A DNA stretch of 64,000 nt from Xestospongia muta (GCA_963693285.1 OY848925.1:4442932-4506931), one strand, 5' to 3'. Shown: positions 37,653-50,099, counted from the first letter of the stretch. Notes: generated by a model not told the origin, from the letters alone. Program-made: numbers and translations.

Positions 37653-38893
37653 AATTCTGTATTGTGCTGTTGTTGTTTGTGAGATTGAAGAGATTGAGAA
37701 TTTTCCAATAAATTGGGGTCTTTAGTACGGCCCACAAGGCAATCTTTCTGATTACTCAAAGAATGCATATAACTTGTGTCAGAACAGGAGACAACCTGGG
37801 GGCATGAAATGGCCGACCACTTCCGTTTGTCAACTCCGAATATAAGTACTTGACAGTGTGCCAACCATGCACCTATAAAAAGGGGATATAATATTAGATG
37901 ACTCAACAGTTAGTGTCTCTTACTCTTTATGGAAATGAAGATAGTCATACACACGCAGATCTCGAGTTCTTGATATGAGGGCGGGGATAATAGTCCTATC
38001 TTGTTCCTAAAGAAAAGTTGAAATTCAAAAACAGTCAAACTTATGGGAATTTCTGCATCATAATAGAGAGATGAGCAATTTACCTCTTTAAATATCCAAA
38101 GGACAAAGGTAAACTATACTCGAATGAACAGCTGCAATTATATCAAAATGTGCTGGCAGTAATTTACGGAAAGATCCGGTAGTCTACTGAAAAGATGACG
38201 CAATGTAGATGTATTCATCCATTTCTAGACATGCATACGTCCATTTCACTGATTTTCACAGTATAATGAATAGGTGTGTCCAATATCTATTAAAATGGTT
38301 GATATCTGTGGAAAATGTTCTCTACAAGACAAAAAAACTCAGTAGGTCTATAATAATAGTCTTTGTTATTATCCTCTATTAAAACAGGATAGCTGTAGTT
38401 ATGAAAGAACATCAGGAAATATCTAAAAAGGTAATAGACTAGTTTGTCTACACAATGTGTCCCTTAAATCAAGAAAATTTAAGTGAATCATTAATAACGA
38501 TAGCACTTATTCTAACTTTAAAGTAGCATATTTCCCATTTTGACAATGCTACATCTTCAAGAATTACTTCACGACGTGTATACTCTACCTGTTTCATCCT
38601 CATATTGGAAACTTTTCCCCATTTACAATATATTTTAGCCTTCACGCTTTGTATTATCTCTTGTACTGATAATTGCCATACTAAAACTGCTCCACCATAA
38701 ATAAAATTTCAAGATATCTATTCATATTTATACCAAGCTATTAAAGTCGAAAGTTCAGTTTACAGAATCCATTCCAAAACTCTACACTTTTCGATATTCT
38801 TAAATACTAGATATTTGATCTATTAAGTAGGCAAAAATGGAGTAGGCCAACCCTGCACAAACTGATCTGAAATTATTTTTATAATGGCTACAG
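37653..38893. other. Gap between EIF5 and ATG14
   Basis: A divergent promoter region, since EIF5 runs left and ATG14 runs right. The first ATG14 exon or exons should lie here, but I could not identify them. Short open stretches on either strand have no recognisable protein. Confidence 0.4.
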
Positions 38894-39491
38894 GTGGCAG
38901 AACTGTTACTCTTAAAGCAAAGAGTAATGCTATTACAAATAGCTTGTGAGAATTACAGAAATAATGTGGACAAAAGTAAGTTATAGTACTGTGTTCATTA
39001 CTGGGATAAAATATGATGTTGTAGTGAATCAGGAGTTGACTGCTTTAACAAAACTAAACAATAAAAGAGAAGAAAGAATAAAGAGAGCTCAAAGCAGAGA
39101 TTTTAATAGGAAATTAATGCAGGCAAAGGTGAGTCTATTATAGTTACTAGTACATATCATTAGCTACTGTATGGCAGCTTATTTCACTAGGATAAAGTTT
39201 TGCCTCGTGTATCTGACTGGCAAAATTGGTGAAAATATACCCTGATATAAATAAACTGCTATACATTATAGGTCTCTGCTTCACATGTCAAGAGAAAGTC
39301 AAATATTCACATAGCACTGTAGAAACACTAATGTGATATGTTAATGTTCATAGTTTAAAATAGACAAAATGATAATGTTGCCTTATTTGTGATAAGTTGA
39401 AATACATGTGAAGTTAAGCTTTGTTTAGGCTTCCACATTGCCAATGTAAAGAAATACAAAGGTCAAATGTTTCACAGTACTATGTGGTATA

Positions 39492-39564
<73 letters not shown>

Positions 39565-41434
39565 ATTTATCCATGATCAATTTCCTTCATAGCCTGTAAT
39601 AATCATTTAATGTTGGGTGTTCAATCATTTTTACATTTTGATCATTTTGTAGTCAGATTGTGTCCACAAAGATCAAACATTACAAAGAGAGAAACAAGAA
39701 TTGTTTATTATGAGGAGAAACTTCATTAGTCAGCTAATTAATGTGGTTTTTCCCATAACACTACAATCTACTGAGAAACAAGATGAACAAGGTAAGTAAT
39801 TACTTTGTAGAATTACTCCTATTCTTTCCTTGTAGTGTCACATGACCCATTAATTGACTACGATGTCATTAACAATATAGATGACAATGATTGGCTACTT
39901 CCCTCTCAACCACGCCCACCACCCACACATCATTTAAATTTAGTTCACATTGGTTATGGTGCTCTCCCTAAAGATGGAAATATGTCTGAATACATTAAAG
40001 CTGGTACGAAAACATTATTTAAATTATAGAATAATAAAAGAAGCTTTTTTCATTACATCAGTAAAATTTTGATATTAAACGACAACTATCATTGTGTTAA
40101 ATGACTAGTATCATTGTATTATAATGACTACTATCATTGTATTATAATGACTACTATCAAAGTCTATCATTGTATTATAATGACTACTATCATTGTAAGT
40201 TGATCACATTTTATAGGATGGCTAGTTCATTGTATCATATTGTACATGATTAGCTAGAATTCCAGCTATAAAAGATTTGACTATAATTATTTGTTACATT
40301 GCCTAATAAAAATAGTTAAAACTTACTGATTAATGTATTCTTAATCTCTTATTTCAGTTAAACAAGAGAAAACAGTATCTCAAACTACACCTCAAACAAC
40401 AAGTACTTGTAAGTAGTTATAATTCATCAAATATTCTTATTATTCCGTATTTTAGCTAGTGAACTGCTAAATCAAGATGTTGATCATTTACGCGATCTTA
40501 CTCAGTTAGTACCTGCTGCTATATCTCTCATAATTCACTGTACATACATCATAGCTAATGTGCTAGATCAAGCACTACCTTATCCAGTGATATTACCATT
40601 AGCACTGTGGTAAGATGAATGGGTTGATAGGAATATAGATTAGACAGGTTGATATATGATGGATGAAGAATGATTTTTTTATTTTCTAGTGAATATGGTC
40701 GAGCTGATCATAAAGCTTCAACTATCATCCATTTTTTGACGAAACTAGATGACAATATTGTCTTTCTTTGTTTCACTCAGGTTAGTATATTGAGTACATT
40801 GTCTCAACTTCCTTGTCTTTTATTAGAATGTACCTCAAGATAGTCTTATTGTAGGACAAACCCTTCATAATTTATCAGTGCTTGTAAATCATCATGAATT
40901 AGGAAGGTATGATTTTATGTAGTGAGCAGTGACGATTGTATTTATGTCACAGTTTAATGCTAGAACTGGAGCTCTCTTTTACCTCTTATTATGTGTTTTT
41001 CTCACATTAGAAGTGGTCCGTTTATTTGTTATCCAGAGCTAATGCATGGTCCAGTAATGGGATCATCTAGAAAACATAGTTTGTCGTCCTCTGAACAACA
41101 TTGGGACAGTGAACCACCATTACTGCATGTAGCACAGAGCCCTAATGATACAGATAAGTCACCACAGAGTACAGACAGTGAAGACAGTGATTCAGATAGC
41201 CACACCCTCAATATCAGAGAAGGTTGGGAGGAGGTTCATGATTTGATGGTACCAACACATTTTTTACCGGGGTTTCATGGAGATCGACTGGAATATGGTA
41301 CCTCTTACTCTGAATACAGTCAACAAGGAGTCATTTCAGAAAGTGAACTTATGCAGTGTGATTCTGCTCAAGTATCCAGTGGACTATTAGATACATTGAG
41401 TAGTTTATTGGGATCTGGTTGGACAAGAAAGTAA
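38894..41434 (+). CDS. ATG14: Beclin-1-associated autophagy protein ATG14 (Barkor), 5' end unresolved
   Basis: Subunit that directs the class III PI3-kinase complex to the ER to start autophagosomes. Nine exons with good GT-AG sites: 38894-38975, 39025-39128, 39653-39791, 39836-40003, 40358-40408, 40456-40609, 40690-40780, 40827-40906 and 41011-41434. The first three encode a coiled coil (ELLLLKQRVMLLQIAC; RRNFISQLINVVFPI, matching the family SVIFPI motif). The core includes NIVFLCFTQNV and TLHNL followed by LGR-SGPF, which aligns with human LYLCFSQHV, TLRNL and LGRSGPF. An acidic Ser-rich linker and a C-terminal amphipathic end (SGLLDTLSSLLGSGW) resemble the BATS membrane sensor. The N-terminal cysteine cluster of vertebrate ATG14 was not found, so the true start is upstream or the protein is shorter. 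Confidence 0.85.
39497..39563. repeat. (CT)n microsatellite in ATG14 intron
   Basis: About 33 CT units in the intron between the exons ending at 39128 and starting at 39653. Confidence 0.97.
40088..40199. repeat. 23-bp tandem repeat in ATG14 intron
   Basis: Units of the form ATCATTGTATTATAATGACT with a short spacer recur four to five times with a small insertion, in the intron between 40003 and 40358. Confidence 0.88.
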
Positions 41435-41514
41435 AATTATTTGATTTCTCATTGTTATTCATTGTTATTGTATTTTTATTCATAGTTCATGAATTTTATT
41501 AAGAGTTTTCTAGA

Positions 41515-41570
41515 AGGAGGTGGGGCTTGCTTAGCTTGGGGGAAAAATAGATTCCCCATTTGTATTTAGC
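41515..41570 (+). promoter_or_regulatory. Promoter block shared by the two Death-domain genes (gene A)
   Basis: A GGTGGGGCTTGCTTAGCTTG-type block with GGGGGAAAAA and GATTCCC, about 120 bp before the ATG of gene A. It is repeated upstream of gene B at 43267-43310 with small changes, whereas surrounding non-coding sequence is unlike. Shared core-promoter or regulatory sequence is inferred from this conservation. Confidence 0.45.
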
Positions 41571-41667
41571 AAACTTTAGCGTGGCTTGTTAAAAATCTAT
41601 ATTTTCAACATTATCTAGATGAATATACAGTATTAGTAGAGGCTAGGAAGTATTTGAAAAGGTTAAA

Positions 41668-42769
41668 ATGGTAAGTAATTATATTAATAATTATTATATG
41701 TAAATAATTTGTCTTGTTTACAAGTGATGTGTTATTTCCTTTGTAGGCATTCTGTGATGAAATCACGCAGAGGCTGTTTTATTATCACGTCTATCTTAAA
41801 ACGATCGAATGTTCCGATAACGTTCTTCTTGATGCCGCTCACTGTGCACCGTATAATCCGTACGAACTGGGGACACGGTTCAATTTTAAAGGATTCGAAA
41901 TTGATAACTGTGATGACCACTCTGGTAATAAAGTCGAACACAGATATCAGTTATTTTATCGTTGGAAACGTAAGGTAGGAAAACGTGCTACATACGAGCA
42001 CTTCTTGTCTAACCTTTGCCGCTGTTTACCTAAAGATGAAGGCTTTATACAAGATGTCTGTAAGCTCATATTAAAAGAGCGAAACCTGCCATTAGATTGT
42101 CTATCTATGGATATTGAAGTCCAGTCTGATACTTCCATTAGATTATCTCAATCTTGTTTATCATCAGATTCGGCTGCTACTGTATATGCTGCACTAGATA
42201 ATGCATCATCACTTTTGTCAAAATCTGTCGCTGACAATAAGTATTTGTTAGAATATATTAACAAGCAAGACCAAAAGCTTAAACGAGCTTGCCAAGAACT
42301 TGAAAGTGAGTGTAAAAGACGCAAAATTTCAGAAGAATACTCATCAGAAATTAAGAAAGAAAATTTGTTGTTAAAGGAAGCCTTACATTTACAGATGGCC
42401 CAGATGAATCCTGTTTCCCTAGAAGAAGACGAGCTAACTACTCAAGTTCCGTTGTGCTCTCCTCCTCCGTCAACAGATGATAGTCAGTCTTCTTGCTCTG
42501 CAAGTCAGACAATCTTCATACAATGTCAAGCATTTTTTATGACCACCCATTTTTCTCCTCTACCAAATCCTTCACCAGAAGATTTCATTGTCGAAGATGA
42601 AGAGACCCGAGCAACAGGCGAGAATGATGTCGATGTACCATCTTTTGAATCTAATGTTGAAAGTATCACTCTTTCTTCTTCTATTGATAATGATCAGAAT
42701 GAGATGGTGGCAGGTGAACTGCCGGTATTTTTTGATGAAAGTGCCCAGTTAGAGTGGCCAAGTGTATAA
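41668..42769 (+). CDS. Death-domain protein A
   Basis: The first exon is just the ATG (41668-41670); exon 2 is 41747-42769, giving 341 residues beginning MAFCDEITQRLFYY. Residues about 60-110 resemble helices 5-6 of Death domains: YQLFYRWKRKVGKRATYEHF, where W-x2-K-x2-G-x3-AT is the usual pattern. A coiled coil (about 170-215, with a KRRK basic patch) and an acidic Ser/Pro-rich tail (PLCSPPPSTDDSQSS) follow. No enzyme domain is present, so an adaptor role in apoptosis or immune signalling is the best guess. Tandem paralogue of the gene at 43402. Confidence 0.78.
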
Positions 42770-43266
42770 ATTCTTACTGCATATAACAGCCGATATAAAT
42801 CAAAGGTGCAGTAAATATCATATTATTATATGTATATTTTGATCTAATATATTATATTACTTGGTATAATCTTATTTTTTGAGGTCTCGTATATTTTGAA
42901 TTGATCTATAATAGGTGCTGATCACTTGTATATTTGTAAACCATTTGTCCTTTAATCATTATTTCCGTCTTAATTATTTTTATTATCATTCTTTCTTCAT
43001 TCCTCAATGAAATGTATTATAAATTTGTATGTTTTGTAAATCATTGTTTTTTAACATCTGATTTCTACTATTGATATGAATAATAGATATTTAAGGTTGT
43101 GAACTAAAAGGAGATAAGTGTAAAGAGCACTCTTATCCCCAGACTGCCATGTCTCGTGTGGGATGTAATAGCACAAGTCTATTATTGTCTAATTGTTGTG
43201 TAATTATTTGTTCTATATTTTATTGTTATTCCTTTTTATTTTTTTCATAGTTAATAAATTTGTTGT

Positions 43267-43310
43267 GAAGGGGGTGGAGCTATGCTTAGCTTTGGGGGAA
43301 AAAGAGATTC
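43267..43310 (+). promoter_or_regulatory. Promoter block shared by the two Death-domain genes (gene B)
   Basis: Counterpart of 41515-41570: GGTGGAGCTATGCTTAGCTT, GGGGGAAAAA and GATTCCC, about 110 bp before the gene B ATG. Confidence 0.45.
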
Positions 43311-43401
43311 CCAGTGTTACTATTCAGAAAAGCCTTATTCTTATAACATGATCTAGGCAAGCAGCATCGATTGAGTCTTGGAAGTACTCATAGAAGTTAG
43401 A

Positions 43402-44531
43402 ATGGTAAATAATTGTAACAAATTATTATATGTAAATTCTTTGTCTGCTTGTTTACAAGTGATGTGTTATTTCCTTTGTAGGCATTTTGTGAGAACTTGA
43501 GTCAAGTTACGCAGAAGCTGTTTTATTTTTACGACTATCTTAAGACGACTGAATGTTCCAACAACGTTTTCCGTGATGCTGCTCACTGTGCACCGTATAG
43601 TTCGTACGAACTGGGGACACGGTTCAATTTTGAAAGATTCGAAATCGATAACTGTGACGACCATTCTGGTAATAAAATTGAGCATAAATGTCAGCTGTTT
43701 TGTCGATGGAAAAGTAAGGTAGGAAAACATGCTACATATGAAAAATTCTTGTCTAATCTTTGCCGCTGTTTACCTAAAGACGAAGGTTTTATGCAAAATG
43801 TCTGTAATTATATATTAAAAGAGCATAACCTGCCATTTGATTGTCTATCCATGGATATCGAAGTCCATTCTGATTCTTCTGTTAAATTATTTCGATCTAA
43901 ACTATCACCAGATTTGACTACTACAATAAATACCACACTAGATAATGCATCCTCACTTTTGTCAGCATCTGTCGCTGACAATAAGTATTTGTTAGAACAT
44001 ATTAACAAGCAAGATAAAAAGCTTAAACGAGTTAACCAAGAACTTGAAAGTGAGCGTAAAAGACGTAAAATTTCAGAAAAACACTTGTCTGAAATTGAGA
44101 AAGAAAATTGGGAGTTAAAGGAAAACTTACGTTTACTGTCGGCGGCACAGGTGATTCCTGTTTCCCTTGAAGAAGATGAGCTAACTACTCAGGTTCCATT
44201 GTGCTCTCCTCCTCCATCAACAGATGACAGTCAGTCTTCTTGTTCAACATCAAATCAGACGATGTTCATAAAATATCAAGCTGTTATGACCTCCATTTCT
44301 TCTCCTTTACCAAATTGTTCACCACAACATCACATTTTTGAGGATGAAGAGATCACTGCAACCGATGAAAGCGACACTAACATACCATCTTTTGAAATCT
44401 CTCATCAATCTACTACTCTCTCTTGTTCTGTCGATACTCAGAATGAAATGGTGACAGGTGAGATGCTGGTGCCATTCGATGAAAGTGCCCAGTTAGAGTG
44501 GCCACCTAACCTCACTGCTCAATACCAGTAG
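43402..44531 (+). CDS. Death-domain protein B
   Basis: ATG-only first exon (43402-43404), exon 2 at 43482-44531; 350 residues. Same layout as protein A: Death-domain-like N-terminal half (CQLFCRWKSKVGKHATYEKF), coiled coil with KRRK, then an acidic Ser/Pro tail. Some blocks are almost unchanged between A and B (PLCSPPPSTDDSQSSCS; SAQLEWP near the end), while the rest has drifted. The identical use of a one-codon first exon supports duplication of the entire gene. Confidence 0.78.
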
Positions 44532-44809
44532 TTGATGGTAAAATACAATATATATTTGATATCATATTATTTTATGCTTGGTATATATAATTATTTTTTT
44601 TGTTTATAACTGAGTCATGGTCTTATCATTGATATATGATTGTTGATTTGTATCAATATTTTGTAAGGCAGTGTTGGTCACTTACATATTTTGTTAAAAC
44701 CCCCATTTTTATATTTCTGTCAAGCATCATTTGTAAGTTATTGCAATCATGTTTTATTCCTTTACTTAATTGCTATGTTTATACTTTCTGTAAATCATTA
44801 ATTTAGTTT

Positions 44810-44815
44810 AATAAA
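44810..44815 (+). terminator. Candidate polyadenylation signal of Death-domain gene B
   Basis: AATAAA, about 280 bases past the stop. No closer signal was seen. Confidence 0.4.
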
Positions 44816-45125
44816 TATGTTGCTATTGAAAGCATTTATTAATAATAGTTGAAACCTCTAGGATTTTTCAAAAAGGTGGGATAGTGTAGTAACTTTAATT
44901 GAAGTGAACCAATATACTGGATTATAGTGCTGCACAACCCTTTCGGAAAATACCAGTAAGACTGACTGTCAAGTCAGACCCTATAAACAGTACAAGGTTC
45001 AGTGAATAGGTGCTCAAGATGCCAACACAGTGGATACTAACTTGAGCAGCACAGCATCATCTGGCCCTACACACTTTTCAAGTAAGATCCAAACTTAGGA
45101 GATAATCACTATAATGTTATCTCTT

Positions 45126-45455
45126 AAAGATATATTAAGTTTCGAAAATTTAATTTCAAAAAAGTCAGTACACTAAAAAAACAACCAAAAAAAGAGACTC
45201 ATATAGACTAGATAATAATATTCATACATTGTAAACAAGTATGATGCAGTGCATGACTGGATAAAGAAAACTCCAAATAAGGTAAAACTGCTACAAAACC
45301 TTATTTGGAGCTTTCTTTATCCAGTCATGTACTGCATCATACTTGTTTACAATGTGTGAATATCATTATCTAGTCTACATAAGTCTCTTTTTTTGGTTGC
45401 TTTTTTAGTGTACTGACTTTTTTGAAATTAAATTTTCAAAACTTAATATATCTTT
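45126..45455. repeat. 330-bp foldback (two 158-bp inverted arms)
   Basis: Arms 45126-45283 and 45298-45455 are inverted copies with only a few mismatches and enclose a 14-base loop (45284-45297). No ORF lies inside. Likely a foldback MITE; transcription would make a long double-stranded hairpin RNA. Clear target-site duplications were not identified. Confidence 0.93.
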
Positions 45456-45950
45456 GTGTAACTTTGATACACAAATTTAGTACTATAATTTAGTAGATAC
45501 AATAATTAATAGTAGACTTAAGTAATCCTCCTTCCTACATTATTATACAATAAGTTATTAATGGAATGTTTTGTAAAATTAATACAATTACTATATATAC
45601 TGGACAAGAGAAAGTTTCCTAGAAACTTTTAATAAGGTAATATTTCCATGATATTCTATATTATAATTATATATATTCTTTTATGTGTCATTTTGATATC
45701 AAAATTATTATCTGCATCGAGATAAAAAAGCTACTACCTCATGGGTTGTTACTCATGCTTCACACGATTGGAGTTAACCAGGGTTCCATCTACCACGATA
45801 CTATAACTTAGATGATTTATAAGGATTAAGCTAATACGTTATGCAACAACTCCTCATCAAGGAGGGTTTGACACAGTCAATGTGTATGGGACATTTTTTA
45901 TGCTCATTGCTTAATTTTTAATATGAAGAGTATCGAACAAATAGATAATC

Positions 45951-46141
45951 AGGGGTGCCATCGGCTATTTTGAAGTGGTCATGGACCAAAAGCCTCTAGG
46001 GGGGGTTGAAGCCAAAATTCACTAAACTAAAGTGCTTCTGATATATGATAAATCTTATACTTTCTGATATGTATATATATAAAAGTGTTTGAAAAGTGGT
46101 TGGGCCATGGCCGGAGCGGCCTGAGTGCCGATGCCACCCTT
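45951..46141. mobile_element. MITE-like element, 191 bp
   Basis: Ends AGGGGTGCCATCGGC (45951-45965) and GCCGATGCCACCCTT (46127-46141) are imperfect inverted repeats (13 of 15 matches), with weaker inverted similarity continuing inward around CATGG motifs. GC-richer than its surroundings. No coding capacity. Confidence 0.55.
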
Positions 46142-47480
46142 AATAATACATATATTTAAACATAGTTATTTAAATTAATTTCATAATCTGTGTGATCAAA
46201 TGATTTGAATAAAGTAACTATTTAGTTGTATGAATAAATGATTCAGGGCATTATTGAATGGAGAGTTGAAATCTTTAACTTAGGAATGAAGGGATTCCAT
46301 AGAGTAGAACTACTGGGAAAAAATGAGTTTAAGGAAGCATTAGCATGAAAAATACATGGGATTTTGAGTATTAGAGGGTGTGAGGAATGAACATGCATAT
46401 GGGATGTAGTGAAGGCCATTTCAAGGGACGAATAAAATGTTGTAGAGAAACTTTTGCAACTTAATGTCAGGTAGGCAGGATTGTTTACCAAGTTACTGCT
46501 ATGGTATAAATTATTTTTTATAACTGATACCCAGACCAATGCGCATAATGATTATGATCGGTCATTTAATTCATCTGCATTACATAAACTGGACATTTTA
46601 ACTAGTTCTTATTAGGCTATGAGTATATTTGCTTGAGCTGAATGTCAATGCATGCACGATACAGATTCTTTTCTCCTAGCTTCCATATGCGTATTTGTAA
46701 AGTAGAATATGGTACCTCCTACCTAGAATATAGTCAATAAGGAATAAGAAAACTAGTATCCAACCAAATTTAAAGTGCTTTTGTTCCTTGGTAATTTTCT
46801 CTGGTCCAGAAATAATAGCATTTCAAAGAGATTCTGTTAATAAATTATAGTTAATGCTTCCAATTCTATGATTTAGTACATTAAATTAATAAAAAAAAGG
46901 ATCTTAACCAAGTCAATAATGTTTAATTGGTTGGATCTTTCTACAGGAAATAGAACATGATGTGAATGTTCTATTTGCTTTATTGCTATCAGTTTAAATA
47001 AATTTTGAGGCCATCCATGATTGCTCATTTGATGTCCCAGATAATAAAATAAACATAAGTTACCTATCAATCAATAATTAGATACTTATTGTTTATAAAC
47101 ATTAGAGTTCTATTGGATGACATATAGATATCTTATGCTTCTCATTAAATCATTTATAATCTATCATGTACACATTTAATCTATAGGTAGGGAAAAGTTT
47201 GCATGTTAATGAAAAATTGGTTGCTCAGTGGTGCGGTTGTTGTTAGAGATCTAACTTAATTTGGTCCACTGATAGGAGGAATCTATTAATCTTTGTCTAT
47301 TCCATGCTTCTGATTTTGATGATATTACACTTAAAGGTTGTGGCAATCAGATAGACTTACTTTGTTTTTAAGGGTTTTGAGTGAAACAGAAAAAATTGTC
47401 CAGGTTAGTACCTGATGATCATACACCTGTTAACACTTGGGTTTTTCCATCCTCATTGCAATTATACAACTTCTGTGGCC
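46142..47480. other. Gene-poor AT-rich spacer
   Basis: Apart from the ATG14 relic at about 46.7 kb I see no gene, splice-flanked exon with recognisable protein, or RNA gene. Its right edge is the start of the 4.9-kb duplicated segment. Confidence 0.5.
46700..46752 (+). pseudogene. Relic of the ATG14 last exon
   Basis: The sequence GAATATGGTACCTC and the following bases match the ATG14 exon at about 41287-41340 (EYGTSYSEYSQQG), roughly 80% over 40 bases; here the same frame reads EYGTSYLEYSQ and then hits a stop. The relic lies beyond the two Death-domain genes, suggesting an old duplication that included the ATG14 3' end. Confidence 0.6.
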
Positions 47481-48762
47481 ATGGGGCCATGCTAATGAAT
47501 ATTAGTAACTATTGGCATTGTGTTTACATCTATGTATCCATAACAAGTCAATCCAGCTATGATGAACAGTAAAAAGTTTACATTTCAATCTGAAGTATAG
47601 ATAAACAATATGATATTGACTAGACTAAGTAATAGTTTACTTTAACTATCTTTAACTATATGAATCATATTGACAGTAACTCAGTATTGGATATACATTC
47701 CTCCAGTTCTATATAGCATATAAAATAATTAATGTTAGTGAGATATATTATTTTATCATTAGGCTAACTTTAATGATGGAAAATGCCACCATTTATTTAT
47801 TTTATACTGTGACACGTTTTTTACTATTCTGTCATTCTTTTCTATAAGTTCTAAATTAATATTGTCACTAACAGTTAGAGTTAACACTATAGTAACATTT
47901 GTAACTTTGCACTGACAGATGCTACGCATGTACAACAACTTAGACTAGCTCTTGTTTCCAAACATATACTATGTCTCCTCATACCATCCTGACATAGTAT
48001 AATAGTAGAATACATGCTTACAAGTTATTTGGCTTGTTAACATTGCTAATATAGATTCATTCTGATAAAGTTTGCATGTCCTTTAAAATTTGCTCAGGTC
48101 ATCCATGTAAATTAATATGTATTGGGTACACTGTAAAATCTGATTGGTTGATTTAACTAACATATGTTTATACAGATTGTATGATGCAAACTGTTTACAA
48201 AATGTTTGAACTATACTAATGATTTTTTTAAAAGAAATGAATGCATTTGGATTTGGTAAACAATCAATTCCATAGAAAATAGTTATCAAAATTATATTAT
48301 GTTTACTTTCAGTTTGCATCGTGCAACCAGTAGAACCATATATTGTAGAACCATATATTGGTTAAATCAACTATAATCAGTTTCTACAGTGTATGATCTA
48401 TGAGACTGCTGATTGAAAATTAAATGTTATTTTATTATTACAAAACGAAATATATAACTTTACATGTATACAGAATCTTTTGTTTATGACTTGATATGGA
48501 TAGATATATAAACAAATAATGGATAAACAAATCTGCTTTTGTTATCAAGTTTTGCAAACATGATTGATACTAACAACAAGAATGTCCTGTCAACTTTCGA
48601 TTTCAAGGAAGTTGCAATTGTGTTTAAAAACTATATACTTGTATTCCTTTAGTTATTAACTGCATGTATTCTGTTAGCTAATACGCAAATAGCAATTGGA
48701 TATTGCGAAGGTGTTGTATTTAATTAACCCTCTATTGGTAGTTAATTGTCTCGCACGAAAGA

Positions 48763-49887
48763 ATGGCAGCTTCGAGTGGAGGAAGACCGACAGCTATAGA
48801 GATCTATCGAGCGATAAAAGAAACTACTGCAAGTCACGAAATGTTTTTATGTAATTTGCAAATAAAACCAGCAAAAGTTAAGGAAATCAAGAATTCCAGT
48901 ACTGACACAGACTGGGCTTTGGTACAAGGAATAGAGTTTTTTTTGCAAAATTATTGTGAAAATCAGGAGTGGGAAATGGTTGCAAATGCACTTCAAGAAA
49001 GCAAGGATTCTAAAACAGCAGAAGATATAAGACGCAAACATGGCATCAAGTCAAGTAAAAACTCTGTGTATATATATATCATTCACGCCATATGATTAAT
49101 ATACTTCTTCTCTCTACGTGCACAATAAATTATATTATGTGTGACATCTCCTATCATCATTTATAATCATTAATATTAGGGATAACAAATTAATTGTGCA
49201 TGATATTGTATGTAATTATCATTTTTCAATATCTATATACATGCAGATACTTTAAAACAAACGTCACATCAACCAGCAACAAACCTTGGTGTTCATCAAT
49301 CAGACGAAGAAGATTATCCTTATTGTTCATTAGAAATGTATCCAAAACAAAACATACCACATTACACTGAAGAACCATTAGCTGATCAGACAATAGGGGA
49401 TGAACATTCAGAATATATTGAGAATTTAAAAACGAAAACTGTGACAGAATACAACGACACAATCGCAAAAATTGAAAAGGTTTACAAGAACTTCGAGGAA
49501 GCTCTCACAATCGAATATATGGAAGCTAAAACGATTTTAGATGAGCATAAAAATAAAATTGATATATTTGGAGATCAACTTGAAAAAGGCATAAATGATC
49601 TATTGGAAAAAATAGACGAATCTCAGCAGAGTTTAGTGGAGGTGCCATCTAAGTTAAAAGTCGGTGACTCCACTGCTTTTGCTGTTATTACAAGAGTACA
49701 GGATGAAATGATTGACATTGAGTCAGGTTTAGGAAGCCTAGAAAAAAAGGTGCATAAACTTGAAAGAAAAATTCCTTCATCAACAAATGCTCCATCTACT
49801 AGTAAATACATTATGCACAAACTACAAGACCTAATAAAAATAAAGTTTGAAAGAAGTGGTGAAGTAGATGACAGTATGTATTATTGA
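48763..49887 (+). CDS. Death-fold / coiled-coil protein, pair 1
   Basis: Exons 48763-49054 and 49247-49887; about 310 residues. Exon 1 (MAASSGGRPTAIEI...) looks like a six-helix Death-fold domain: DTDWALVQGIEFFLQ, NQEWEMVANALQES, then TAEDIRRKHG, matching the W-x-x-LV-x-AL and A-x-x-I pattern. Exon 2 encodes a long coiled coil (KTKTVTEYNDTIAKIEKVY onward) like the region following B-boxes in TRIM proteins. No catalytic domain. It ends 212 bp before a B-box/NHL gene on the same strand. The last codons contain GACAGTATGT, a good splice donor also present in the diverged third copy, so an alternative 3' exon is possible. Confidence 0.72.
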
Positions 49888-50099
49888 CATTGGCTGTATA
49901 CAGTATATTATATTATTTATGCAAAGTTATTAGATCATCGTGTTTATTATAGTGTATATACTCATGTACTTTATACCCTATGTATAGCTCGTGTCAAATA
50001 ATATTTTAAATATAAACGAACTTTTTATAAGGTGTGCGTCAATTGGCATAATTATCATATATATATAACAGTCTTGTATGCATGCGCATGCTCAATGAA

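Noticed and set aside
37586..37906. Minus-strand open frame overlapping the EIF5 start
   Set aside because: Different frame from EIF5 exon 1, no recognisable protein; EIF5 itself explains the region.
38460..38710. Minus-strand open stretch of about 73 codons between EIF5 and ATG14
   Set aside because: No recognised domain and no clear start or acceptor; length is within chance for this composition.
48083..48319. Minus-strand open frame in the duplicated spacer (and at 52992-53228)
   Set aside because: Present twice only because the segment is duplicated; no splice context or domain.
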